The notes beneath the pieces are model-generated. The model was not told the origin of the DNA. It did no database searches and saw only the letters and a program-made list of their open reading frames with translations. A DNA stretch of 64,000 bases from NCBI GenBank assembly GCA_025363635.1, contig JANYDL010000040.1, positions 1 to 64,000 on the forward strand, given 5' to 3'. The stretch's first letter is position 1. Every line of letters begins with the position of its first letter. This DNA comes from Actinomycetes bacterium. GTDB lineage: Bacteria; Actinomycetota; Actinomycetes; Nanopelagicales; Nanopelagicaceae. Positions 46,063 to 55,029 of the stretch are shown here, piece by piece. The position numbers and the translations under genes are program-made.

Positions 46063-46820
46063 TGAATGTACTTGTTTGTTTAAAGAGAGTCCCTTTAGCC
46101 GGAAGCACTTTCTTACTCACACCGGATTCGACGGAGATCGATACAAAACATTTGGGTTTTGGCATCAGTCCGCATGAGGAGAATGCGGTTGAAGCCGGTG
46201 TACAACTGATTGAACAAATGGGTGGCGCACTCACCCTACTTACTCTCGGTCCTACCGAGGCGGAAGAACAACTTCGATCACAACTTGCTATCGGTGCATC
46301 TCGGGCGATTTTAGTGGAGACTGAAGGGGAAGATTGGGATCCGCAAGCGACAGCTGCTGCACTTGTAGAAGCGATAAAGGCCGAAGAAACACAATTTGAT
46401 CTCTTACTCTTTGGAGCAGAATCTGCAGATAGCGCTGGATATCAAATACATATCCGGATTGCCCACGCGCTTGGACTTCCAATAGTCACGAACGTGAAGA
46501 GCATGAAGATTGCAAATGGAATTGCTGAATGTGAGCGAGTTGCAGGAACTTCACGTGAAATTTATCAAACTCCCCTTCCCGCAGTCATCACCGTGCGAGA
46601 TGGCTTAAATATTCCTAGGTATCCCTCAGTGCCAGGACGCATTCAAGCACGCAAGAAACCAATAGATCATAAGAAACCAACTCCACGTGTTCCAAAATTG
46701 GAGAAAGTCTCTTTAAGCATTGCTCCATCCAATACAGCAGGGGCTCAAATCCTTGGTAAGGGAGCAGAAGCTGTACCAGCGCTTGTTGAAGTTCTTAAGG
46801 CGATTGGAATACTCGCATGA
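46062..46820 (+). CDS. etfB: Electron transfer flavoprotein beta subunit
   Basis: A 252-residue EtfB. The sequence ISPHEENAVEAGVQL, TLLTLGPTEAEEQLRSQLAIGASRAILVE and LPAVITVRDGLNIPRYPS is typical; the first span holds the AMP-binding region. The ATG overlaps the dehydrogenase stop by one base (TGATG). It accepts electrons from the flavin dehydrogenase before it and passes them to an ETF-quinone oxidoreductase, which is not encoded in the window. Confidence 0.93.
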   Translation: MNVLVCLKRVPLAGSTFLLTPDSTEIDTKHLGFGISPHEENAVEAGVQLIEQMGGALTLLTLGPTEAEEQLRSQLAIGASRAILVETEGEDWDPQATAAALVEAIKAEETQFDLLLFGAESADSAGYQIHIRIAHALGLPIVTNVKSMKIANGIAECERVAGTSREIYQTPLPAVITVRDGLNIPRYPSVPGRIQARKKPIDHKKPTPRVPKLEKVSLSIAPSNTAGAQILGKGAEAVPALVEVLKAIGILA

Positions 46821-47782
46821 TCCTTGTGCTGATAGATCACGATCTAGGCGAAATCGACCCACTTTCTCTTCGCGCACTAACTGCCGCACGTAAACTTTCA
46901 GAAGAGGTAGAGGCGGTCGTAATCGGTGAAGCTGGTCGTAGTGTGGCTGACATCGTAGGCAATTACGGCGCCAAGGTTCTCCATGTTGCAACACACGCTG
47001 AACTCACCGATTACACGCCGGCGGCAAGTGGCCGGGCCCTGGTGCAACTCATTGAAAAGCTGGCGCCTCAAGCCCTCCTGGCCGTAGGTTCACCGCGTGG
47101 AAATGAGCAATTAGCTCATGTTGCAACCATGATGGATCTACCGATGGCTTCGGAGTGCAGCGAAATCACATTCGGAAAACCGCATTCAGTTGTTCGTGCT
47201 CGTTGGGCCGCCAATCTATTTGAAGATGCCCTTGTTCATTCCGATCTGTTGATTGCTACTGTTTTAGCATTCTCGGTTGAACCAGAACTTGCACCCGGTG
47301 AAACAAAGGCAAAGGTCGAAGTTTTCATGGTTGAACTTTCCTCCGCCGACCTACGAGTTAAGGTTCTGAGCCGAGGTGGGGATACAGGTCGAGGGGGAGT
47401 AACCCTGGCAGATGCAAAGGTAATTGTCTCTGGTGGTCGCGGAGTGGGAGGACCAGAGGGATTTGCCGCGCTAGAAGAATTAGCCGACTTACTCGAAGGT
47501 ACCGTTGGTTGTTCGAGAGTTGTTACTAGTGCGGGTTGGCGACCCCATGCTGAACAGGTTGGTCAAACAGGTACAAAAGTCGCACCTGATCTCTATATCG
47601 CTGCAGGTATTAGTGGAGCAATGCAACATATCGCCGGTTGTAAGAACAGTAAGAATATTGTTGTCATAAATACCGATCCTGAAGCGCCCATCATGGCCTA
47701 TGCAGATTACGCGATTATTGGGGATTTACATCAAGTGATTCCAGCACTCACAGCAGCTATCAAAGAGATGAAGGGTAAGTAA
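46817..47782 (+). CDS. etfA: Electron transfer flavoprotein alpha subunit
   Basis: A 321-residue EtfA overlapping etfB by 4 bases (ATGA). The C-terminal FAD domain is intact: [48 protein letters not shown], and [11 protein letters not shown] then ADYAIIGD. The FAD domain has no bifurcation-type neighbours, so ordinary electron transfer from dimethylglycine dehydrogenase is the likely role. Confidence 0.93.
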   Translation: MILVLIDHDLGEIDPLSLRALTAARKLSEEVEAVVIGEAGRSVADIVGNYGAKVLHVATHAELTDYTPAASGRALVQLIEKLAPQALLAVGSPRGNEQLAHVATMMDLPMASECSEITFGKPHSVVRARWAANLFEDALVHSDLLIATVLAFSVEPELAPGETKAKVEVFMVELSSADLRVKVLSRGGDTGRGGVTLADAKVIVSGGRGVGGPEGFAALEELADLLEGTVGCSRVVTSAGWRPHAEQVGQTGTKVAPDLYIAAGISGAMQHIAGCKNSKNIVVINTDPEAPIMAYADYAIIGDLHQVIPALTAAIKEMKGK

Positions 47783-47783
47783 A

Positions 47784-49448
47784 TTGTCCGATATCGAAAT
47801 TGCTCAAGCAGCAACAATGAAACCTATTCAAGAAATTGGAGCGATGCTTGGCATCGAATCAACGCATCTGGAGCCCTACGGTCATTTTAAGGCAAAGGTA
47901 TCTCTTCAATATTTGGATTCACTTACGCCCAGGAAAAATAGCAAACTCATTCTGGTTACCGCGATTAGTCCGACACCTGCGGGCGAAGGTAAAACTACAA
48001 CCACAGTGGGATTGGGCGATGCGTTGCGGGTTATTGGAAAAGACGCAATGTTGGCACTGCGCGAACCTTCACTTGGTCCCGTCTTCGGTATGAAAGGTGG
48101 TGCGGCAGGTGGTGGATATGCGCAAGTTGTACCTATGGAGGACATCAACCTCCATTTCACAGGTGATTTTAATGCGATAGCACTAGCTAATAATCTTCTG
48201 GCAGCACTTCTTGATAATCATATTCATCATGGAAACGCCCTTGGAATTGATGTGCGACGTATTGCTTGGAAACGTGTAGTAGATATGAACGACCGTGCTC
48301 TGCGAGATATCGTCGTCTCACTAGGTGGCGTCGGTAACGGGTATCCACGACAAGATGGTTTCGATATCGTGGTCGCTTCGGAAATTATGGCCATTTTTTG
48401 TCTAGCGACGTCGCTAGAAGATCTCAAGGAACGAATGGGCAAGATCGTAGTTGCGTACGCACGCGATAAGAAGCCCATCTTGGCAAGTGATCTCAATGCA
48501 CATGGCGCGATGACTGTAATTCTTAAGGATGCTTTTCAACCCAACCTCGTCCAGACGCTAGAGAATACGCCGGCATTTGTTCATGGTGGCCCATTTGCGA
48601 ATATCGCTCATGGGTGTAACTCGGTAGTAGCCACTACGTCTGCAATGAAATTGGCCGATTATGTGGTGACAGAGGCTGGCTTTGGAGCAGACCTGGGGGC
48701 TGAAAAATTCATTGACATCAAGTGTCGAAAATCTGGCCTGCGTCCTTCAGCATGCGTATTAGTTGCAACAATTAGAGCGCTGAAATATCACGGTGGGGCG
48801 GATCTCAAATCTATTACGGAAGAAAATCTTGGTGCTCTCGAAGCGGGAATAGTCAACCTCGAAAAGCACGTTGCCAATATTCGCGATGTTTACAACATCC
48901 CTCTCGTTGTATCGATCAATCACTTCACTAGCGATACCGAGGCAGAAGTTAAGTTGCTTCGCAGCAAAGTCGAAGCAATGGGCGTCAAAATTGTCTTGGC
49001 AACGCATTGGGCTAATGGCGGAAACGGAGCGGTAGATCTTGCACATGCCGTGGTGGATCTGTGCGAACAACCCAGCGAAGTTACTTTTGTGTATCCCGAT
49101 GATGCGACTTTGCTAGAAAAAATCACATTGATCGCCCATCGCATTTATGGTGCTAGCGAAGTAACTGCAGACAGCAAAGTGCGAACACGAATAAGAGAAT
49201 TACAAGAGAGTGGATATGGTCATTTCCCCGTGTGCGTGGCGAAAACACAGTATTCCTTCTCTACTGATGCTGCGCTGCGGGGAGCACCAACAGGGCATTC
49301 CATCAATATTCGCGAGGTGCGCCTATCTGCCGGTGCTGAGTTCATCGTGATGGTATGCGGCGAGGTTATGACAATGCCCGGATTGCCGAAGATTCCATCG
49401 GCCGAACGTATCGATTTCATTGATGGCAAAGTGGTCGGACTTTTTTGA
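47784..49448 (+). CDS. fhs: Formate--tetrahydrofolate ligase
   Basis: A 554-residue Fhs. The ATP-binding loop [11 protein letters not shown] is at residues 63-73, followed by [20 protein letters not shown] and [10 protein letters not shown]. The reaction is formate + THF + ATP to 10-formyl-THF. In this operon, before formate dehydrogenase, the reverse direction is expected, making ATP from 10-formyl-THF (inference). TTG start 1 base after etfA, with GAAGGG 8 bases upstream. FolD, needed to supply formyl-THF, is not in the window. Confidence 0.95.
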   Translation: MSDIEIAQAATMKPIQEIGAMLGIESTHLEPYGHFKAKVSLQYLDSLTPRKNSKLILVTAISPTPAGEGKTTTTVGLGDALRVIGKDAMLALREPSLGPVFGMKGGAAGGGYAQVVPMEDINLHFTGDFNAIALANNLLAALLDNHIHHGNALGIDVRRIAWKRVVDMNDRALRDIVVSLGGVGNGYPRQDGFDIVVASEIMAIFCLATSLEDLKERMGKIVVAYARDKKPILASDLNAHGAMTVILKDAFQPNLVQTLENTPAFVHGGPFANIAHGCNSVVATTSAMKLADYVVTEAGFGADLGAEKFIDIKCRKSGLRPSACVLVATIRALKYHGGADLKSITEENLGALEAGIVNLEKHVANIRDVYNIPLVVSINHFTSDTEAEVKLLRSKVEAMGVKIVLATHWANGGNGAVDLAHAVVDLCEQPSEVTFVYPDDATLLEKITLIAHRIYGASEVTADSKVRTRIRELQESGYGHFPVCVAKTQYSFSTDAALRGAPTGHSINIREVRLSAGAEFIVMVCGEVMTMPGLPKIPSAERIDFIDGKVVGLF

Positions 49449-49873
49449 TGTCTTATGTACCGTGGTCAAAGGATGAGGCTTCACGACTCCTTTCTCAAAC
49501 GAGCGTTCAACCTGGACCCGTCCTCATCTCGCTTCAAGCAATACAAACTTTCTTTGGATATGTTCCTGATGCTGCGATCGGACTCATTGCTCTGGCCTGC
49601 AATGTAACGCGCGCAGAGGTCCACGGAGTTTTGACTTTTTATAGCGATTTACGTACAGCACCTCCACCAACGCATCATGTTCGCGTATGCGTCGCGGAAG
49701 CATGCCAATCTGTCGGGTCCCGCGCCCTCGAGGAAGGCCTACGAGATGCAGGACTTGGATATGAGCAAGCCTTCTGCTTTGGCAATTGCGCACTCGGTCC
49801 TGCAGTGAATATCAATAGCAAACTCATGGGTCGGGCCAGCGTCGATTCCGTCATGAAAGAGATGAACGAGTGA
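49448..49873 (+). CDS. fdsG: NAD-dependent formate dehydrogenase gamma subunit (NuoE-like)
   Basis: A 141-residue thioredoxin-like [2Fe-2S] protein. The four Cys are in VCVAEACQS and CFGNCALGP. LISLQAIQTFFGYVPDAAI and VLTFYSDLR match NuoE/FdsG. The ATG overlaps the fhs stop by one base. It carries electrons between the flavin subunit and the Mo/W subunit of the FdsGBA complex. Order fdsG-fdsB-fdsA is that of known NAD-linked enzymes. Confidence 0.9.
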   Translation: MSYVPWSKDEASRLLSQTSVQPGPVLISLQAIQTFFGYVPDAAIGLIALACNVTRAEVHGVLTFYSDLRTAPPPTHHVRVCVAEACQSVGSRALEEGLRDAGLGYEQAFCFGNCALGPAVNINSKLMGRASVDSVMKEMNE

Positions 49874-51423
49874 AGACCTATACGGTATATGTACCGTCGG
49901 ATTCGGCCTCCCGATCTGTAGGTGCGGAAGCGGTAGCAGAGCGAATTGAATTTGAAGCGCTCAAGCGCAAAGTGCACGTCATTCTTGTTCGTAACGGAAC
50001 ACGTGGTGCTCTCTGGCTCGAACCACTTGTTGAAGTTGAAACTGAATTGGGTCGAACTGCGTACGGTCCCGTTTGCGTATATGACGTACCTTCTTTATTT
50101 GACGCCCATTTCTATGAAGGTGCCACACACAGACTTTCACTTGGCTTGACCGACAATATTGAATGGCTGAGGAGCCAAGATCGAGTGACCTTTGCTCGAG
50201 TTGGAATTACCGATCCGCTTTCACTTCGTGATTATGAAGAACATGGCGGCTTCACAGGGCTTCGCAAGGCTCTAAAGATGGAACCGATGGAAATTATTTA
50301 CGAACTCTCATCCTCAGGGTTGCGTGGCAGGGGCGGAGCTGGATTTCCTGCTGGAATCAAGTGGCGAACGGTTCTCCAATCTGGCTCGGAAAAGAAGTAC
50401 GTGTGTTGCAACGCAGATGAGGGGGATAGCGGCACCTTCGCCGATCGCATCCTCATGGAAGGTGACCCATTCACGCTTCTAGAAGGCATGACAATTGCTG
50501 GTATCACCGTTGGCGCAGATGAAGGCGTTATATATATACGCTCCGAATACCCAGATGCCATTAAAACTATGGAACGAGCAATCCTTATTGCTCGGGAGAA
50601 AGGTTGGCTGGGTCAGAATGTATTGGGCAGTAGTCATGCATTTAATATTCGCATTCGAAGTGGCGCAGGCTCTTATGTGTGCGGCGAAGAAACTGCAATG
50701 TTGGAAAGCATCGAGGGCAAAAGAGGAGTTGTACGTTCCAAGCCACCACTTCCCGCGATTGAAGGACTCTTCGGAAAACCAACAATCATTAATAACGTTT
50801 TAACACTTTCGAGTGTTCCAGCAATCATTGCTGATGGGTCAGATAGTTATCAGAAACGTGGAGTGGGTCGATCCCTCGGTACGCAAGTTTTTCAACTAGC
50901 AGGAAATGTATCGCGTGGGGGAATCGTCGAACTTGGCTTTGGTGTCACTTTAGATTCGCTCGTGAACGAATACGGCGGAGGAACGCGGACTGGACGACCA
51001 GTAAAAGCAGTTCAGGTGGGCGGGCCTTTGGGTGCCTACTTTCCACCTTCCTCTTTTAATATTTCCATGGATTACGAATCTCTTCTTGAAGCCGGTGGAA
51101 TGCTAGGCCACGGCGGTATTGTCGTCTTCGATGATTCCGTAGACATGCTTGAGCAAGCAAAGTTTGCAATGGAATTCTGTGCGGAAGAATCCTGCGGAAA
51201 GTGCACTCCTTGCCGCTTAGGTTCGACGCGTGGAGCTGAGTTACTAGGGCTTATGGCAGGCGGAATCAATATTGAAGGAAATAAGAAGATCCTTTTGGAT
51301 ATATGCGAAGTAATGACGGATGGCTCCCTCTGCGCAATGGGTGGCTTAACCCCTTTGCCTGTGAAGAGCGCGATGTTACATTTTGAGTCAGAATTTTCTT
51401 CGAAGAAGGGAGAACTTCGATGA
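49870..51423 (+). CDS. fdsB: NAD-dependent formate dehydrogenase beta subunit (NuoF-like)
   Basis: A 517-residue FMN and NAD-binding subunit. An N-terminal thioredoxin-like part of about 130 residues precedes GLRGRGGAGFPAG (NADH site), CNADEGDSGTFADR and GAGSYVCGEETA (FMN site), and SCGKCTPCRLG with a later SLC for the [4Fe-4S] cluster. The GTG start overlaps fdsG by 4 bases. It reduces NAD+ with electrons from formate. Confidence 0.93.
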   Translation: MKTYTVYVPSDSASRSVGAEAVAERIEFEALKRKVHVILVRNGTRGALWLEPLVEVETELGRTAYGPVCVYDVPSLFDAHFYEGATHRLSLGLTDNIEWLRSQDRVTFARVGITDPLSLRDYEEHGGFTGLRKALKMEPMEIIYELSSSGLRGRGGAGFPAGIKWRTVLQSGSEKKYVCCNADEGDSGTFADRILMEGDPFTLLEGMTIAGITVGADEGVIYIRSEYPDAIKTMERAILIAREKGWLGQNVLGSSHAFNIRIRSGAGSYVCGEETAMLESIEGKRGVVRSKPPLPAIEGLFGKPTIINNVLTLSSVPAIIADGSDSYQKRGVGRSLGTQVFQLAGNVSRGGIVELGFGVTLDSLVNEYGGGTRTGRPVKAVQVGGPLGAYFPPSSFNISMDYESLLEAGGMLGHGGIVVFDDSVDMLEQAKFAMEFCAEESCGKCTPCRLGSTRGAELLGLMAGGINIEGNKKILLDICEVMTDGSLCAMGGLTPLPVKSAMLHFESEFSSKKGELR

Positions 51424-54413
51424 CACTCTTGATAGAACCTGACTACGGGACACCAGCGAGCAAGAGAGATGAAAAGGTAACTGTAGATATAGACGGGAAG
51501 AAGTTAACGATTCCTGCCGACACCTCAATCATGAGGGCCGCCTCTATGGCAGGAATCTCCATTCCAAAATTGTGTGCGACCGACCGGCTTAAGGCCTTCG
51601 GTTCATGCAGATTATGTGTAGTTGAAATTGAGGGACGAAATGGGACTCCTTCATCATGTACGACGCCCGTGGCCGAAGGCATGAAGGTAAAGACCCAGAC
51701 TCCTCGTATCGATCGAATTCGACAAGGAGTGATGGAGTTGTATCTCTCCGACCATCCTGCGGAATGTGCGGTAGGAGATGAGTGTGAAGTTCATGCAATG
51801 GCAACTCGTGTCGGGCTCAAAAGCGTTCGTTATGCAGGTCAGACACATCTGGCGATCGCTAAAGATGAATCTAATCCGTATTTTACATTTGATTCGACAG
51901 AGTGCATCGTCTGTAATCGATGTGTACGCGCCTGTGATGAGGTCCAGGGAACATTTGCGCTAACGATTGAAAATCGTGGCTTTGAAGCGAGAGTCTCCGC
52001 TTCGGGTACCTCATTTATTGAAAGCGAATGTGTCTCTTGTGGTGCCTGCGTTCAGGCTTGCCCAACAGGGGCTCTTACTGAAAAAACGCTTCTAACGATT
52101 GGTGCACCGACGAGAACCGTTCTCACAACCTGTGCCTACTGTGGCGTCGGCTGTACCTTCAAGGCTGAAATGCGCGGAAATGAATTGGTTCGAATGGTTC
52201 CGTTCAAAGATGGGGGAGCAAACGCAGGACATTCCTGCGTGAAAGGCAGATTCGCATGGGGATATGCGACCCATGACGATCGAATCACAATGCCGATGGT
52301 AAGAGAGAAAATCACAGATCCTTGGAGGCAGACCTCCTGGGAGGAGGCAATTGCTTACGCAGCGAGATCGCTAAAAGGGATTCAGAAAAAACATGGCATA
52401 AAGAGCATCGGCGGTATAACTTCCTCCCGTTGCACCAATGAAGAGGTATATGTCGTACAAAAAATGATTCGCGCAGCATTTGGCAATAACAACGTTGATA
52501 CGTGCGCTCGCGTTTGTCATTCACCAACCGGGTATGGTTTGAACCAAACTTTTGGAACGTCGGCAGGGACGCAAGACTTTGAATCTATTGAACACTCGGA
52601 CGTCATTCTCTTAATTGGTGCCAATCCGACCGCCGCTCATCCTGTCTTTGCTTCTCGAATGAAACAAGTCCTTCGTAAAGGCGCTCAACTCATCGTCGTA
52701 GATCCCCGTGCCATAGAACTCGTTAAAACTCCACATATTGAATCAACCTTCCATCTCCAACTATTGCCTGGGACGAATGTCGCAATTATCAACGCACTTG
52801 CGCATGTCATAGCCGAAGAGGGCTATATCGACCGTGAATTTGTCAACGCTCGTTGTGACATGAAGTCATTTTCTGCTTGGGAAGAGTTCATTCGCTTGCC
52901 AAGCAACAGTCCAGAGGCGCTCGAATCGGTAACGCGTGTTCCCGCGGAGAAAGTACGTGAAGCTGCGCGTCTTTACGCCAGTGCAAATAACGCTGCCATT
53001 TATTATGGCCTAGGCGTAACAGAACATAGCCAGGGCTCAACAATGGTGATGGGCATTGCAAATTTAGCGATGGCCACGGGAAATATAGGGCGTCCAGGTG
53101 TCGGAGTAAATCCACTCCGAGGCCAAAATAACGTCCAAGGATCTTGCGATATGGGTTCTTTTCCTCACGAACTACCTGGGTATCGACATATCTCAAATCC
53201 TCTGACGCGTGAGATTTTTGAAAAGATTTGGGGCAGAACCATTAGTGCTGAACCGGGACTTCGAATTCCTAACATGTTTGATGCAGCCATGAATGGAGAT
53301 TTCAAAGGGATTTATATACAAGGAGAAGACATTGCCCAATCTGATCCTAATATTTCGCACGTGCACGCAGCTCTTGGCGCCATGGAAATGGTGATTGTGC
53401 AGGATTTATTCCTCAACGAGACTTCAAAATTTGCCCATGTTTTTCTCCCCGGCACTTCGTTCTTGGAAAAAGACGGAACTTTCACGAACGCCGAACGAAG
53501 GATTAATCGTGTTCGCCCGGTTATGCCTTCTCGCACTGGAAAGTCAGAATGGGAAGTTACGTGTGATCTTGCGCGGGCAATGGGTTATGAAATGAATTTC
53601 GAATCAGGTGCTTCCATCATGGATGAAATTGCTGCGACGACACCGACCTTTGCGGGTGTTTCTTTCGCAAAGCTAGATGAAGCCGGCAGTTTGCAGTGGC
53701 CCTGCAACGATGCAGAACCAGAGGGAACACCCATCATGCACGTCGATCACTTTGTGAGAGGTGAAGGTCGGTTCATGGAGACCCCCTTTGTGCCTACGGA
53801 TGAAAAGGCGACAAGAAAATTTCCTTTATTGCTGACAACGGGACGCATCTTGAGTCAGTACAACGTGGGTGCTCAAACAAGACGAACTGCAAATGTGATT
53901 TGGCATGCAGAAGATATTCTTGATATCCACGAATCAGATGCGGAAATGCGCGGGATTACCGATGGTTCTTGGGTGCGTCTTTCTAGTCGAGTAGGAGAGA
54001 CCGTTCTTAAAGCACGCATTACCGATGAAGTACCTGCTGGAGTGGTCTATACAACTTTTCATTTTCCTGAAAGTGGGGCCAACATCATCACAACCGATTA
54101 TTCAGATTGGGCAACGAATTGTCCCGAATACAAGGTGACTGCCGTTGAGATTGCTCCAAGTCTGCAAGGGCCGACGACTCTTCATCTGCAAGGTGCCCAT
54201 GGTGATGTTCAACTCGAATCAATTATTCGTATGGCAAATCAAATAGCCGCAAATGTGCCCACGCACGCTGCTCCCGAGTTAGCGATTGCTCATCATTTTG
54301 TGCAGTTCTGGTCTCCAGAAATGCGAGAGCGCCTACACAATGAGGTAGATAAGTCCAGGCTGTCGGCCTTGGTTCTCAAAGCGCTGGAATTGGAATCTAG
54401 TCCAGCAAAGTAA
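51420..54413 (+). CDS. fdsA: NAD-dependent formate dehydrogenase alpha subunit (Mo/W-bis-MGD)
   Basis: A 997-residue catalytic subunit. An N-terminal [2Fe-2S] domain has Cys 52, 63, 66 and 80. A NuoG-like motif follows (His112, Cys116, Cys122). Two ferredoxin clusters come next (ECIVCNRCVRACD and ECVSCGACVQACP), then a TCAYCGVGC cluster and the molybdopterin domains. The active-site Cys366 followed by His367 is in CARVCHSP, so this is a Cys, not selenocysteine, enzyme. It oxidises formate to CO2. The His-ligated cluster motif lacks one Cys compared with the usual H-x3-C-x2-C-x5-C. The 3' end overlaps the convergent DUF1638 gene by 17 bases. No fdhD-like maturation gene is nearby. Confidence 0.93.
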   Translation: MTLLIEPDYGTPASKRDEKVTVDIDGKKLTIPADTSIMRAASMAGISIPKLCATDRLKAFGSCRLCVVEIEGRNGTPSSCTTPVAEGMKVKTQTPRIDRIRQGVMELYLSDHPAECAVGDECEVHAMATRVGLKSVRYAGQTHLAIAKDESNPYFTFDSTECIVCNRCVRACDEVQGTFALTIENRGFEARVSASGTSFIESECVSCGACVQACPTGALTEKTLLTIGAPTRTVLTTCAYCGVGCTFKAEMRGNELVRMVPFKDGGANAGHSCVKGRFAWGYATHDDRITMPMVREKITDPWRQTSWEEAIAYAARSLKGIQKKHGIKSIGGITSSRCTNEEVYVVQKMIRAAFGNNNVDTCARVCHSPTGYGLNQTFGTSAGTQDFESIEHSDVILLIGANPTAAHPVFASRMKQVLRKGAQLIVVDPRAIELVKTPHIESTFHLQLLPGTNVAIINALAHVIAEEGYIDREFVNARCDMKSFSAWEEFIRLPSNSPEALESVTRVPAEKVREAARLYASANNAAIYYGLGVTEHSQGSTMVMGIANLAMATGNIGRPGVGVNPLRGQNNVQGSCDMGSFPHELPGYRHISNPLTREIFEKIWGRTISAEPGLRIPNMFDAAMNGDFKGIYIQGEDIAQSDPNISHVHAALGAMEMVIVQDLFLNETSKFAHVFLPGTSFLEKDGTFTNAERRINRVRPVMPSRTGKSEWEVTCDLARAMGYEMNFESGASIMDEIAATTPTFAGVSFAKLDEAGSLQWPCNDAEPEGTPIMHVDHFVRGEGRFMETPFVPTDEKATRKFPLLLTTGRILSQYNVGAQTRRTANVIWHAEDILDIHESDAEMRGITDGSWVRLSSRVGETVLKARITDEVPAGVVYTTFHFPESGANIITTDYSDWATNCPEYKVTAVEIAPSLQGPTTLHLQGAHGDVQLESIIRMANQIAANVPTHAAPELAIAHHFVQFWSPEMRERLHNEVDKSRLSALVLKALELESSPAK

Positions 54414-55029
54414 GTATTTCTCTTTCAAGATTCTCTTCGCCAACGAGAATGGAAGTGAGAGGGAGGCCGATAAGGGCAGCAGCATTTTGAGCAAGTTCCT
54501 CTAATTCTAGAGATGGGTTTTGAGACAGCCAAAGCACCTGAGAATAGTTCTTAAAATAATCGTCGCGAAGTTCTGGATAGCGATCAAGACCTAGCTGGAC
54601 AATCACGTTTTGATAAAAAGTTCGTGCGAGAAAATCGGTGAGTAGGTAAGTCCCAGCATCTTTCTTCATGATGTCCGCAATTTCGTTCTTGCCGGCAAAA
54701 ACGTCATAGCAATGGTTGCCGCCCAAGCGAAAAACCCCATATCGGACCAACACTTCATCCAAGGCCCCGTAAGTTCCACAGTCGGAGTAAGCCACTCCAA
54801 TCTTTTCGAATTTTCCTTGAATTTCTGCAAGGACCTTTTCGACCTCGATGGAAATTTCTTTGGGGCTGTTGTGAAGCAAAGATGGCAAGGAGAAGACCTG
54901 TACCGCCATACCACGATTTGCGACAATTTTCTCAATATGAAAGGAGAGAGCCCCACAGGAAATAATGGCCCTGCCCGCGATGCGGATTGAACTACCGGGG
55001 GAAGGCAAGGCGTTCCACAAACTTGTCAT
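54397..55029 (-). CDS. DUF1638-type protein
   Basis: Start tentatively at ATG 55029, overlapping the gene before it by 38 bases; the conserved part begins IAGRAIISCGALS just downstream and no start lies closer than a TTG. The product has about 210 residues. VAYSDCGTYGALDEVL, RLGGNHCYDVFAG and GTYLLTDFLARTFYQNV match my recollection of DUF1638, whose members often sit beside corrinoid methyltransferase genes. Conserved Cys in SCGALS, DCGTYG and NHCYD could bind a metal. Last gene of the corrinoid operon. Molecular function unknown. Confidence 0.75.
   Translation of the reverse strand: MTSLWNALPSPGSSIRIAGRAIISCGALSFHIEKIVANRGMAVQVFSLPSLLHNSPKEISIEVEKVLAEIQGKFEKIGVAYSDCGTYGALDEVLVRYGVFRLGGNHCYDVFAGKNEIADIMKKDAGTYLLTDFLARTFYQNVIVQLGLDRYPELRDDYFKNYSQVLWLSQNPSLELEELAQNAAALIGLPLTSILVGEENLEREILTLLD

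Noticed and set aside
49448-54413. Respiratory complex I genes nuoE, nuoF and nuoG
   Set aside because: No other nuo genes follow, and the large subunit has a CARVCHSP active-site motif of formate dehydrogenases.
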